This document shows positions 1-5,659 of a stretch of 5,659 bases of DNA, in pieces. The DNA is from Gammaproteobacteria bacterium (GTDB taxonomy: Bacteria; Pseudomonadota; Gammaproteobacteria; Ga0077536), in NCBI GenBank assembly GCA_030639105.1, contig DAOWDI010000009.1:1-5659 (forward strand). The letters are read 5' to 3'. How positions within the stretch are numbered: position 1 is the stretch's first letter; each line of letters begins with the position of its first letter. A program made the position numbers and the translations under genes. The notes under the pieces are model-generated. The model was not told where the DNA came from. It saw only the letters and a list, made by a program, of their open reading frames with translations, and made no database searches.

Positions 1-20
1 GGCCCGGGGACGTCCGGGCC
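1..20. repeat. GC-rich inverted repeat (hairpin) upstream of the first gene
   Basis: GGCCCGG (1-7) and CCGGGCC (14-20) are perfect reverse complements separated by the 6-base loop GGACGT, giving a 7-bp all-GC stem. It lies 52 bases before the ATG at 73. It is not followed by a T run on either visible side, so it is not a classical rho-independent terminator as seen here. It may be the end of a terminator belonging to a gene outside the window, or a leader structure of the secreted-protein gene. The window edge prevents a decision. Confidence 0.4.
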
Positions 21-57
21 AATACCCCGTTTGTCCCGTTCAATGAACAATAAATCT

Positions 58-64
58 AGAGGAG
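58..64 (+). promoter_or_regulatory. Ribosome binding site for the first secreted protein
   Basis: AGAGGAG lies 8 bases before the ATG at 73, a near-ideal Shine-Dalgarno match and spacing. It decides the start: the frame is also open from a TTG at 31, but that codon has no comparable site. The peptide starting at 73 also begins directly with a signal peptide. Confidence 0.8.
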
Positions 65-72
65 TCCTTCAA

Positions 73-894
73 ATGAACTTTCGAATTTTCTTGCGCGTGG
101 GTGTTTGCGTCTGCGCAGGTCTCATGCTGGCATCGACGGCTCAGTCCGCCGTAACCCTGCCGTTCGGCGACACCTTCCTCAATGGAACGCTCGATTTCCA
201 GTATGCCAGTAGCGGCGCGGCGCGCATCGAACCGGTGCTGTACGTCGACAGCAACGAAAACTTCGGCCCCGGCGCCCTCGCAACCGTCTATGTTCCTCCC
301 GGCAACGTGAACGCTGGAACGGGACTGGAATTCGACTATAGCTTTTCCGGGGAGGGTAGCAGCACCCTGGAGGTCGTCTACACGGTTACCAACCACACCG
401 GCTTGGCATGGACCGGACTGCGTTTCTTTGCCGATGTTTCCGGTGACACGTTTGATACGTTGCTGGAAATTCCCAAAGTCAACAGCGGAGTGCCGGCTGC
501 CGGGGACCCAGACAACTGGGGGGTAGACGACTTCTTCAGCGGCGACCTGTTCTTTACCGATATTCTGACCAATGCCAACCTGGATGGCACTGATCACTGC
601 GGCGGGTTGGCCTGCGAGGCGGAAGGTGCGCTACAGTGGAATCTCGCCACGTTGAACAACGCGCAAACTTGGATGATCACGGTCCTGTTGTCCGATAACG
701 GCGAGATCAACTCCAATCTCTCCTTGCAGTTTGAACTGGCCGATGCCTTCGGCACGGCACTTTCGCCACTGGAGACCTTGTCTATCTCCGGCCAGGCTGC
801 AGTGGTCCCGCTGCCTGGGGGGCTCATTCTGTTGCTGAGTGTACTTCCAGCACTGGGATTCGCTCGGCGCAAATCCTGGCTAGCCCGTTTATAA
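73..894 (+). CDS. Secreted VPLPA/PEP-CTERM-like sorted protein, function unknown
   Basis: This is a 273-residue exported protein. Residues 1-26 form a signal peptide: basic start (R4, R8), hydrophobic core and a cleavage region around ASTAQSA. The mature part is rich in Gly, Asp, Asn, Thr and Ser and looks like a beta-rich extracellular domain that I cannot assign to a named family. It contains two cysteines close together (C176, C181) that could form a disulfide. The C-terminus has the tripartite exosortase sorting pattern: VPLPGG at 245-250, a hydrophobic segment to about 263, then the basic cluster ARRK at 264-267. From family knowledge, such tails are removed by an exosortase during export to the envelope or extracellular matrix. 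VPLP in place of VPEP points to the VPLPA subtype, although GG in place of AA/AG is slightly off the norm. The start at 73 is supported by the ribosome binding site at 58-64. No terminator follows; the RAYT unit begins about 30 bases downstream and is convergent. Confidence 0.87.
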   Translation: MNFRIFLRVGVCVCAGLMLASTAQSAVTLPFGDTFLNGTLDFQYASSGAARIEPVLYVDSNENFGPGALATVYVPPGNVNAGTGLEFDYSFSGEGSSTLEVVYTVTNHTGLAWTGLRFFADVSGDTFDTLLEIPKVNSGVPAAGDPDNWGVDDFFSGDLFFTDILTNANLDGTDHCGGLACEAEGALQWNLATLNNAQTWMITVLLSDNGEINSNLSLQFELADAFGTALSPLETLSISGQAAVVPLPGGLILLLSVLPALGFARRKSWLARL

Positions 895-924
895 TTTCAC
901 CTAGGCGGAGATTCAGGGGTCGAT

Positions 925-950
925 TTAGGGGTCAAATCTATTGATAATAT
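925..950 (+). repeat. Left REP-like repeat (overlaps the transposase stop codon)
   Basis: Read on the plus strand it is TTAG, then GGGTCAAATC, then TATT-GAT-AATA (939-949), a 4-bp stem with a 3-base loop. Positions 929-949 match 1938-1958 perfectly in reverse complement. Position 925-927 is the stop codon TAA of the minus-strand transposase, and the last residues of that protein (IINRFDP) are encoded inside the repeat. A related AGGGGTC lies just outside at 915-921, 12 bases before the AGGGGTC at 927-933. Confidence 0.65.
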
Positions 951-1899
951 GTTTTAGCTCTCGTCGTAACTTAGGATCGACATCACAAACACACTTGACT
1001 TCATGAATTGCATACGACACACCGCCATAGTGCTTTAAGCCAAAAGAGTCAGCGATATCGTTGAGACGATACCCGCCCAACCGTTGCGCTAAGTACATAG
1101 CTACCTTCCTCGGCCTGTTTTCATATCCCCGCCCTTTCGTCGTTCCCGACACCGCACCTGCCGGTACGCAGTAATAGCTACTGACAGCGCCAATAATGGC
1201 CTCCATACTCGGTCTCACACATTGTTTATCCGCATAATTGACTTCGTTAATCGCCTCGTACTGCCCCAGTCGCAATCCTTGTATGAAGTCTTCAGTTCCT
1301 AATATCGGTCCAATTCTCTCGCGCTGATAAAATGACACGATATCTTCGTCAACTTCGCAATCCTCTACAAAGGCCTGGTAGGCTTTCCCCAGTTTCCGTT
1401 TTACACCCATCTGCCCATAGATGGCCTCACGGAATAACCAGTCCGGTAGTTTTACTTCTTGCCCAATGAAACAGCGATAACTCGACCACGGATAGTCCCC
1501 CAACGCCGTCACTACCGTGGCTTGCAACGGATTCATATGGATGTATTTGCTCAAGTGAAGAAGATAGGCACCCTCCTCTACCAGGACCGATTTATAGCGA
1601 CCCCGAAACAGTGCACCATCGGTTTTCTTTTGCCGATTGTAACGTTGGGTGTAAAGTCCGCCAATGTGCCGCATGGCACGCTGCAAGTTACCTTCCGGCG
1701 TTTTTACCAGCAGGTGGTAGTGATTGCTCATGAGGCAGTAGGCATGAACCTCTAAAGAAAACCGCTCGTGAGCTTCGGCCAGCGTATCTAGAAAAGCTTC
1801 GTAGTAGATATCACCGTGGAATATCTTCTGACGCCCCCGGCCACGGTTCATAACGTGATAGAAGGCACCTTCGTATTCGATCCGTAAAGGACGCGACAT
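925..1899 (-). CDS. REP-associated tyrosine transposase (RAYT, IS200-like Y1/HUH) with DnaA-C-like C-terminal domain
   Basis: This 324-residue single-strand DNA transposase/nickase is of the Y1 family. The N-terminal signature SRPLRIEYEGAFYHVMNRG (2-20) is typical of RAYTs. The HUH metal-binding motif is H60-Y61-H62 within MSNHYHLLV (57-65). The likely nucleophile is Y119 in KYIHMNP (118-124), and the conserved LFRGRYKSVLVE (98-109) and YPWSSYR (136-142) stretches follow. Family members cut single-stranded DNA at REP hairpins. Residues about 225-305 look like a second module: RPRKVAMYLAQRLGG (262-276) followed by NDIADSFGLKHYGGVSYAI resembles the helix-turn-helix of the DnaA C-terminal domain and probably binds DNA. 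I chose the ATG at 1899 because the family homology starts there. The frame is open 100 codons further upstream, to 2199, but that part has no RAYT features. No clear Shine-Dalgarno site precedes 1899; the segment before it is AT-rich. The gene appears intact, with all expected motifs present. Confidence 0.94.
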   Translation of the reverse strand: MSRPLRIEYEGAFYHVMNRGRGRQKIFHGDIYYEAFLDTLAEAHERFSLEVHAYCLMSNHYHLLVKTPEGNLQRAMRHIGGLYTQRYNRQKKTDGALFRGRYKSVLVEEGAYLLHLSKYIHMNPLQATVVTALGDYPWSSYRCFIGQEVKLPDWLFREAIYGQMGVKRKLGKAYQAFVEDCEVDEDIVSFYQRERIGPILGTEDFIQGLRLGQYEAINEVNYADKQCVRPSMEAIIGAVSSYYCVPAGAVSGTTKGRGYENRPRKVAMYLAQRLGGYRLNDIADSFGLKHYGGVSYAIHEVKCVCDVDPKLRRELKHIINRFDP

Positions 1900-1925
1900 T
1901 GCGACTAAGGCTAATCTATTTCTAT

Positions 1926-1961
1926 AATATTCTATTCTATTATCAATAGATTTGACCCTAC
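1926..1961 (-). repeat. Right REP-like repeat with GTAG guide and 6-bp hairpin
   Basis: Read on the minus strand it is GTAG (1961-1958), GGTCAAA, then TCTATT-GAT-AATAGA (1950-1936), a 6-bp stem with a 3-base loop, followed by an AT-rich tail to 1926. GTAG 5' of an imperfect hairpin is the known layout of REP sequences recognised by RAYT enzymes. It is the better preserved of the three copies. It includes TTGATA (1946-1941), which could serve as a -35 box for the transposase gene; possible -10 boxes downstream are poor, so I do not call a promoter. Confidence 0.62.
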
Positions 1962-2158
1962 TGACTCTTCTAAGCTGCTCATGTAAATAGTGTAAGGGGC
2001 CACGGTTTTCGCGCATGTCCATCCGAATCTGCCAGTGATGCCTCAGCGTCTCAGTATACTGATAGCGCGGCGAAGATGATGAAGCACCTGGGCCAACGGC
2101 TAGCGGAAGCTCCTGCATAGACGCAAGTTGCGTTGACATTGTGGTCGTGGTGGAATCT

Positions 2159-2178
2159 ATTTTGGAATTCGCCAAAAT
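2159..2178. repeat. 20-bp palindrome, possible operator
   Basis: ATTTTGG (2159-2165) and CCAAAAT (2172-2178) are perfect 7-base inverted arms around AATTCG. It lies about 45 bases upstream of the possible -35 box of the gene at 2296, so it could be a regulator binding site for that gene. It also overlaps the first codons of the long open frame on the minus strand. No specific regulator can be named from the sequence. Confidence 0.3.
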
Positions 2179-2223
2179 CTTAGACAGTGTTCTGCACAAG
2201 TTTTCCGCTTGGAGGGTGTCGTG

Positions 2224-2252
2224 TTGACGGAATTGGTCGTTGCTTATATACC
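2224..2252 (+). promoter_or_regulatory. Possible sigma-70 promoter for the second secreted protein
   Basis: TTGACG (2224-2229) matches the -35 consensus TTGACA at five of six positions. TATACC (2247-2252) follows at 17 bases and is a moderate -10 box; the overlapping TATATA at 2245-2250 is an alternative at 15 bases. Transcription would start near 2259, leaving a leader of about 37 bases made largely of the degenerate REP-like sequence. This is based on consensus matching only. Confidence 0.35.
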
Positions 2253-2259
2253 CCTGATC

Positions 2260-2291
2260 GGATGAAATTATTGATTATAGATTAGATTATT
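2260..2291 (+). repeat. Degenerate third REP-like copy before the second secreted-protein gene
   Basis: Positions 2269-2291 agree with the minus-strand reading of 1948-1926 at 20 of 23 positions; the three differences are all A/T exchanges. The similarity continues upstream with one gap: GGATGAAAT here against GGGTCAAATC in the good copy. The orientation is opposite to the right repeat and the same as the left one. The sequence is AT-rich, so part of the match could be chance, but the shared TATTGAT-ATAGA-TAGA order is specific. It ends 4 bases before the ATG at 2296, leaving that gene without a recognisable Shine-Dalgarno site. Confidence 0.45.
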
Positions 2292-2295
2292 TGCT

Positions 2296-2874
2296 ATGAA
2301 ACAAACACTTATGATTGCCAGGCGCTGGATTGTTCGAGTGGCATTATTCTCGTGGCTGGCAGCAGTCATGTCAGTGGGTGCTGCTCAGGCCGCGACAGTA
2401 AGCTACATATTGGACAACGTCTTCTTGGTTGATGGTACGCAGATGACAGGCGCGTTTGACTGGACCTACGCGATCGATGACTTTGAAGACGGTAGCGGGG
2501 TATTTACTGCACTGGAAATCCCCTGGCGTCCCAATGGCACTGCACCCCCTCTTGAAGAGGCGGGGATGGTTCTCACGATCGAAAATAACCAAATTGAAAT
2601 TTCATTAGACGGCAACTTTCATGATTATGGGTTAGACGTTAGCCTCAAATTCGTACAGCCTCTGTCACCCATGCAGTCCTCATTGATTGATCTGAACACA
2701 AGCTTCTTCGAGTGCTGTGGCAACGGTTTTAAAGACCAGCCTTTCAGTAGTGGAAGTATCACACCTGTTGTCTCTTCTATTCCGATTCCCGCTGCATTAC
2801 CGCTATTTGGTTCGGCACTTCTACTATTGGGGTTTGCGGATCACAGCATAAAGGCTCGGTTACTCAGCCGCTAA
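2296..2874 (+). CDS. Secreted VPLPA/PEP-CTERM-like sorted protein, function unknown
   Basis: This 192-residue exported protein has a signal peptide: basic start (K2, R9, R10, R14), hydrophobic core and an AQA cleavage site at 30-32, so the mature chain probably begins ATVSY. The mature domain (about 33-155) is beta-rich with a hydrophobic/acidic rhythm (TYAIDDFEDGSGVFTALEI). It looks like small PEP-CTERM proteins whose conserved theme is a 'LDNV..DGTQMTG.F.W.Y' start and an 'ISL.GNFHD.G.DVSL' middle; its molecular role is not known to me. A Cys pair sits at 140-141. The tail has IPIPAALPLFGSALLLLGF (162-180), close to the VPLPA sorting consensus, followed by a short basic end (K186, R188, R192) that is weaker than the usual RRR cluster. 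It is not obviously related to the other sorted protein at 73-894. The ATG at 2296 is the first start after an in-frame TAG at 2278. No Shine-Dalgarno site is visible, and M6 at 2311 is an alternative with no better site. Confidence 0.88.
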   Translation: MKQTLMIARRWIVRVALFSWLAAVMSVGAAQAATVSYILDNVFLVDGTQMTGAFDWTYAIDDFEDGSGVFTALEIPWRPNGTAPPLEEAGMVLTIENNQIEISLDGNFHDYGLDVSLKFVQPLSPMQSSLIDLNTSFFECCGNGFKDQPFSSGSITPVVSSIPIPAALPLFGSALLLLGFADHSIKARLLSR

Positions 2875-2960
2875 TCACTCTTTCTCTTGATAACGAGGAG
2901 TGGGGGGTCGGTCCCATTTTGGGTATATTCTGGTCAAACTTGGCCGCCAGCCACATGGAT
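2875..2960. other. Convergent gap with GGGGTC/GGTCCC motif
   Basis: This 86-base gap separates the ends of the secreted-protein gene (+) and parC (-). It has a run of six G followed by TCGGTCCC (2902-2915) and a small hairpin CCCA-TTT-TGGG (2913-2923). The structures are too weak to call a terminator in either direction. The motif is reminiscent of short repeats that occur near RAYT genes in environmental genomes, but that is from memory and cannot be confirmed here. Confidence 0.35.
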
Positions 2961-5195
2961 TCAAACGACCTCCATCGCCTCGACCCGGTGAAATCCGCGC
3001 GGGAGCTTCAATCCACGCCGGGCGCGCTCCGCCCGGTAATGCTCCAAGTCTTTCTGCTTCAAGGTGATGTGGCGACTGCCGGCGGTGATCTTGATCGCAC
3101 CGCGCGGCGGCACGACAATCACGCATTTCATGAATTCATCGCGTTGATCGAGCTTCACCGCCGGGATCTGCATCATCTTCAAGCCTTTGCCGCGCGCCAG
3201 TTTTGGTAATTCACCGGCGGCGAAGATCAACAGATACCCTGCGTTCGTGATGCATGCTATTTCGTCGGTCTCGATGTCGTTGATCACAGCTGGCACCACG
3301 GCCTGCGCCACCCCGCGCACCGATAGCACGGCCTTCCCTGCTTTATTTTTCGAGTAGAGGTCGCCGACGGACGCGATAAAACCATATCCGGAATCCGACG
3401 CCAGTAACACCTGGTCGTTAGCGCCGCCGCCGACCACCCCGACGAAGCTCGTACCATCGGGCGAAGATAGCCGGCCGCCCAAAGGTTCTCCCATACTGCG
3501 TGCCGATGGAAAGGAATGTGCCGGGAGTGAATAGCAGCGGCCGCCGGCATCGATGAATACCGCGGTCTGATTTGTTCTCCCGTAAGCCGCCGCCTGAAAT
3601 GCGTCGCCGCTGCGAAAGGCCAGTTCGCGCGGGTCGATATCGTGACTCTTGGCCGCGCGTACCCACCCCTTTTGTGACAATATGATCGTGATCGGCTCTG
3701 AGGGAATCAAATCGGCCTCAGCGATCGCGTGCGCCGCATCACGCCGAACCAACGGCGAACAACGTTCGTTGCCGAACTTCTCGGCATCCGCCTTTATTTC
3801 ATCACGAACCAAGGTCTTCAAGCGGCGGTTCGATTTCAAAGTCAGTTCGATGCGCTTACCCGCTGCCGACAGTTCCTCCTGTTCGGTCCGAATTCGTACC
3901 TCTTCGAGCCGCGCGAGGTGACGCAAACGCAGATCGAGGATCGCATCGGCCTGAGTGCCCGTCAATCCGAACCGTTGCATCAATACCGGCTTGGGCTGGT
4001 CTTGCGTGCGGATGATCTTGATCACCTCGTCGATATTGAGAAAGGCGATCAGATAACCTTCGAGGAGGTGCAGCCGATCGACGATCTTATCGAGCCGGAA
4101 CCGCAGCCGCCGGCGAACGGTATCCGTGCGAAACTCGAGCCACTCTTTTAACAGCGTGCGCAGATCCTTAACCGCGGGCAAGCCGTCATTGCCGATCACA
4201 TTGAAGTTGATACGGTAGCTGCGTTGTAGATCGGTAGTCGCGAACAGATGCTGCATCAGCTGCTCGGCATCGACCCTGCTGGACTTCGGGATGAGCACGA
4301 TCCGGGTTGGGGTTTCGTGATCGGATTCATCGCGAATGTCATCCAGCATCGGTAGTTTCTTGGCCTGCATCTGCTGAGCGATCTGCTCGATAAGCTTGCT
4401 ACCTGATGTTTGAAACGGCAGCGCCGTGATCACGATGGCGCCCTTCTCGACCTCGAAACAAGCGCGCATTTTTACCGAGCCATGGCCGCTTTCATAGGCT
4501 TGTTGGATATCCTCCGGCGCGGTGATGATCTCCGCCCCGGTTGGAAAATCCGGACCGCGGATATACTTGCAGAGATCACCGACCGTTGCCTTCGGTTGAT
4601 CCAACAAATGGATGCAGGCGCCGGCAACCTCGCGCAGATTGTGCGGCGGGATGTCCGTCGCCATGCCGACCGCAATGCCTGTTGTTCCATTTAACAATAC
4701 GTTCGGCAGGCGCGCCGGCAGCAGCACGGGCTCCTCCATGGTGGCATCGAAATTGGGCGTCCAGTCTGATGTGCCCTGGTCGAGTTCGCTCAGCAGCACC
4801 TCAGCGTAAGCGGTCAGCTTCGCCTCGGTATAACGCATCGCGGCAAACGACTTCGGATCATCAATCGAACCCCAGTTGCCTTGGCCTTCGACCAGCGGGT
4901 AGCGGTAGCTGAAGGGCTGCGCCATCAGCACCATCGCCTCGTAACATGCGGAATCGCCGTGTGGGTGAAATTTACCGAGGACGTCACCCACGGTACGCGC
5001 CGACTTCTTGAATTTTGCCGCCGCGTTCAAGCCCAGTTCCGACATCGCATAGACGATGCGTCGCTGTACCGGCTTCAGGCCGTCGCCGATGTGAGGGAGT
5101 GCACGATCGAGGATGACGTACATCGAATAGTCGAGGTAGGCCTGTTCGGTAAATTCACCAAGCCCCCGGCGTTCGATGTCGAGATGTTCGCTCAT
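2961..5195 (-). CDS. parC: DNA topoisomerase IV subunit A
   Basis: ParC is the DNA-breaking and rejoining subunit of topoisomerase IV (ParC2ParE2), which unlinks daughter chromosomes and relaxes supercoils using ATP hydrolysed by ParE. This 744-residue product is full length (E. coli ParC is 752). The N-terminal breakage-reunion domain has the [27 protein letters not shown] block (21-47), with the active-site pair R121-Y122 in AAMRYTE, equivalent to E. coli Tyr120. The quinolone-determining region [10 protein letters not shown] has S82 and E86, the wild-type residues (E. coli S80/E84). A tower and coiled-coil region follows to about residue 495, then a beta-pinwheel C-terminal domain from about 500 with repeated blades ([42 protein letters not shown]). 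The absence of a canonical GyrA box favours ParC over GyrA. The ATG at 5195 has AAGG 7 bases upstream; an in-frame TTG at 5228 has none. It is transcribed with parE, which ends 29 bases upstream. Confidence 0.98.
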   Translation of the reverse strand: MSEHLDIERRGLGEFTEQAYLDYSMYVILDRALPHIGDGLKPVQRRIVYAMSELGLNAAAKFKKSARTVGDVLGKFHPHGDSACYEAMVLMAQPFSYRYPLVEGQGNWGSIDDPKSFAAMRYTEAKLTAYAEVLLSELDQGTSDWTPNFDATMEEPVLLPARLPNVLLNGTTGIAVGMATDIPPHNLREVAGACIHLLDQPKATVGDLCKYIRGPDFPTGAEIITAPEDIQQAYESGHGSVKMRACFEVEKGAIVITALPFQTSGSKLIEQIAQQMQAKKLPMLDDIRDESDHETPTRIVLIPKSSRVDAEQLMQHLFATTDLQRSYRINFNVIGNDGLPAVKDLRTLLKEWLEFRTDTVRRRLRFRLDKIVDRLHLLEGYLIAFLNIDEVIKIIRTQDQPKPVLMQRFGLTGTQADAILDLRLRHLARLEEVRIRTEQEELSAAGKRIELTLKSNRRLKTLVRDEIKADAEKFGNERCSPLVRRDAAHAIAEADLIPSEPITIILSQKGWVRAAKSHDIDPRELAFRSGDAFQAAAYGRTNQTAVFIDAGGRCYSLPAHSFPSARSMGEPLGGRLSSPDGTSFVGVVGGGANDQVLLASDSGYGFIASVGDLYSKNKAGKAVLSVRGVAQAVVPAVINDIETDEIACITNAGYLLIFAAGELPKLARGKGLKMMQIPAVKLDQRDEFMKCVIVVPPRGAIKITAGSRHITLKQKDLEHYRAERARRGLKLPRGFHRVEAMEVV

Positions 5196-5224
5196 ACTTG
5201 TGCCTTTAAGATGCGATGCGCCAA

Positions 5225-5659
5225 TCAATTCAGGGAAGTCAAATTTCCTTTACTTTCTAGCCAGGCGCGTCGATCGGAGGCGCGCTTTTTAGCCAGCAGC
5301 ATATCCATCAGCTGTTCGGTCTTGCCCTTGTCGTCGATCGTCAGCTGTACGAGGCGTCGAGTCTCCGGCGCCATCGAGGTTTCACGCAGCTGGAGCGGGT
5401 TCATTTCGCCCAAGCCCTTAAAACGCTGAACATTGACCTTGCCCCGGATCTTCTCGGCCGCGATGCGATCGATGATCCCAGCCTTCTCATCCTCGTCGAG
5501 CGCATAAAAAACGGACTTACCGACATCGATACGAAATAGCGGGGGCATCGCGACGTAGACATGGCCCGCCTCAACAACGGGGCAAAAATGCCGCACAAAC
5601 AACGCGCACAAAAGCGTTGCGATGTGCGCGCCATCACAATCCGCGTCCGCCAGGATGCA
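5225..5659 (-). CDS. parE: DNA topoisomerase IV subunit B, C-terminal part (cut by window edge)
   Basis: ParE is the ATPase subunit of topoisomerase IV. The visible 144 residues are the C-terminal end; the N-terminal ATPase and transducer domains lie beyond the window. The frame is open from the last base of the window. It starts inside the TOPRIM domain with [21 protein letters not shown], whose acidic residues bind the catalytic magnesium. Then come [26 protein letters not shown] (76-88), and [10 protein letters not shown] (101-110), all hallmarks of type IIA B subunits. The short tail without a GyrB-type insertion, and the immediate neighbour parC, make ParE rather than GyrB the better call. 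In place of the DADSDG usual for E. coli ParE there is DADCDG; the aspartates are intact. The gene ends at TGA (5227-5225), 29 bases before the parC ATG, so the two are surely one transcript in the order parE-parC. Confidence 0.97.
   Translation of the reverse strand, partial: CILADADCDGAHIATLLCALFVRHFCPVVEAGHVYVAMPPLFRIDVGKSVFYALDEDEKAGIIDRIAAEKIRGKVNVQRFKGLGEMNPLQLRETSMAPETRRLVQLTIDDKGKTEQLMDMLLAKKRASDRRAWLESKGNLTSLN

Larger units (their letters stand above)
925..1961 (-). mobile_element. RAYT unit: transposase gene between inverted REP-like repeats
   Basis: The minus-strand transposase gene (925-1899) is bounded by two REP-like sequences in inverted orientation. They share a 21-bp perfect reverse-complement match (929-949 and 1938-1958). 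Each outer edge has a TAG-ending tetranucleotide: TTAG at 925-928 on the plus strand, and GTAG at 1961-1958 on the minus strand. RAYT genes are known to be flanked by inverted REP copies starting with GTAG/GTGG, so the arrangement fits. Whether the whole unit moves is unclear, since RAYTs are often single-copy, domesticated genes. I see no target-site duplication, and HUH enzymes usually make none. The third degenerate copy at 2260-2291 could mean that the original unit was longer. Confidence 0.55.
1962..2259. other. Gene-poor stretch with an open frame continuing upstream of the transposase
   Basis: No gene can be called with confidence between the right REP-like repeat and the leader of the next gene. 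On the minus strand the transposase frame stays open without a stop from 1899 up to 2199, where there is an ATG, so a 424-residue product is formally possible. The extra 100 residues carry a Ser/Thr-rich start and a basic, His/Arg-rich part near RHHWQIRMDMRENR, but match no family I recognise. The frame crosses the right repeat, reading it as VKSIDNRIEY. The plus strand has frequent stops here. The stretch may be the remnant of an interrupted gene, an N-terminal extension, or chance. A palindrome at 2159-2178 and a possible promoter at 2224-2252 are listed separately. Confidence 0.5.

Noticed and set aside
31..72. TTG at 31 as start of the first sorted-protein gene
   Set aside because: It has no ribosome binding site and would place 14 polar residues before the signal peptide. 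The ATG at 73 has AGAGGAG at ideal spacing.
40..597. Minus-strand open frame opposite the first sorted-protein gene
   Set aside because: The plus strand has a signal peptide, sorting tail and ribosome binding site in one frame; the antisense frame has no recognisable features.
2224..2243. Sigma-54 promoter before the second sorted-protein gene
   Set aside because: The GG and GC elements are 11 bases apart instead of 10, and the rest of the TGGCAC-N5-TTGC consensus does not fit.
2919..3209. Small plus-strand open frame over the parC end
   Set aside because: It lies almost entirely inside parC coding sequence on the other strand and has no start signal.
4935..4965. Quinolone-resistance mutation in parC
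   Set aside because: The key positions are Ser82 and Glu86, the wild-type residues.
4881..5429. Long plus-strand open frame opposite parC and parE
   Set aside because: It is a shadow of strongly conserved minus-strand genes, with no domain features and no ribosome binding site.
1..5659. CRISPR array, tRNA or rRNA gene
   Set aside because: No regularly spaced repeats and no recognisable tRNA or rRNA sequence were seen on either strand.

Overview
The window looks like chromosomal DNA from a gammaproteobacterium, or a close beta/gamma relative. The parE-parC pair is of the proteobacterial type. Both secreted proteins end in a VPLPA/PEP-CTERM-type sorting tail, which in proteobacteria goes with exosortase-dependent export and extracellular polysaccharide production. 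No exosortase gene is in the window, so its presence elsewhere in the genome is inferred.

Layout: (1) 73-894 (+), a secreted VPLPA-CTERM-like protein with a clear ribosome binding site. (2) 925-1961, a REP-associated tyrosine transposase (RAYT, Y1/HUH family) read on the minus strand. It lies between two inverted copies of a REP-like sequence with a 21-bp perfect match, and its stop codon lies at the edge of one copy. (3) 1962-2295, a gene-poor stretch. Here the transposase frame stays open in the 5' direction for about 100 extra codons. The stretch also holds a 20-bp palindrome, a possible sigma-70 promoter and a degenerate third copy of the REP-like sequence directly before the next start codon. 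(4) 2296-2874 (+), a second, unrelated VPLPA-CTERM-like secreted protein. (5) 2875-2960, a short convergent gap with a GGGGTC/GGTCCC motif. (6) 2961-5195 (-), complete parC. (7) 5225-5659 (-), the C-terminal part of parE, cut by the window edge.

parE and parC form one minus-strand operon encoding topoisomerase IV, the decatenase that separates daughter chromosomes. The two sorted proteins are both read on the plus strand and may share an exosortase. The RAYT unit lies between them and may have been inserted into their neighbourhood. The most unusual part is the RAYT region: three related REP-like copies in alternating orientation, a host-type DnaA-C-like helix-turn-helix on the transposase, and coding sequence that runs into the repeat.
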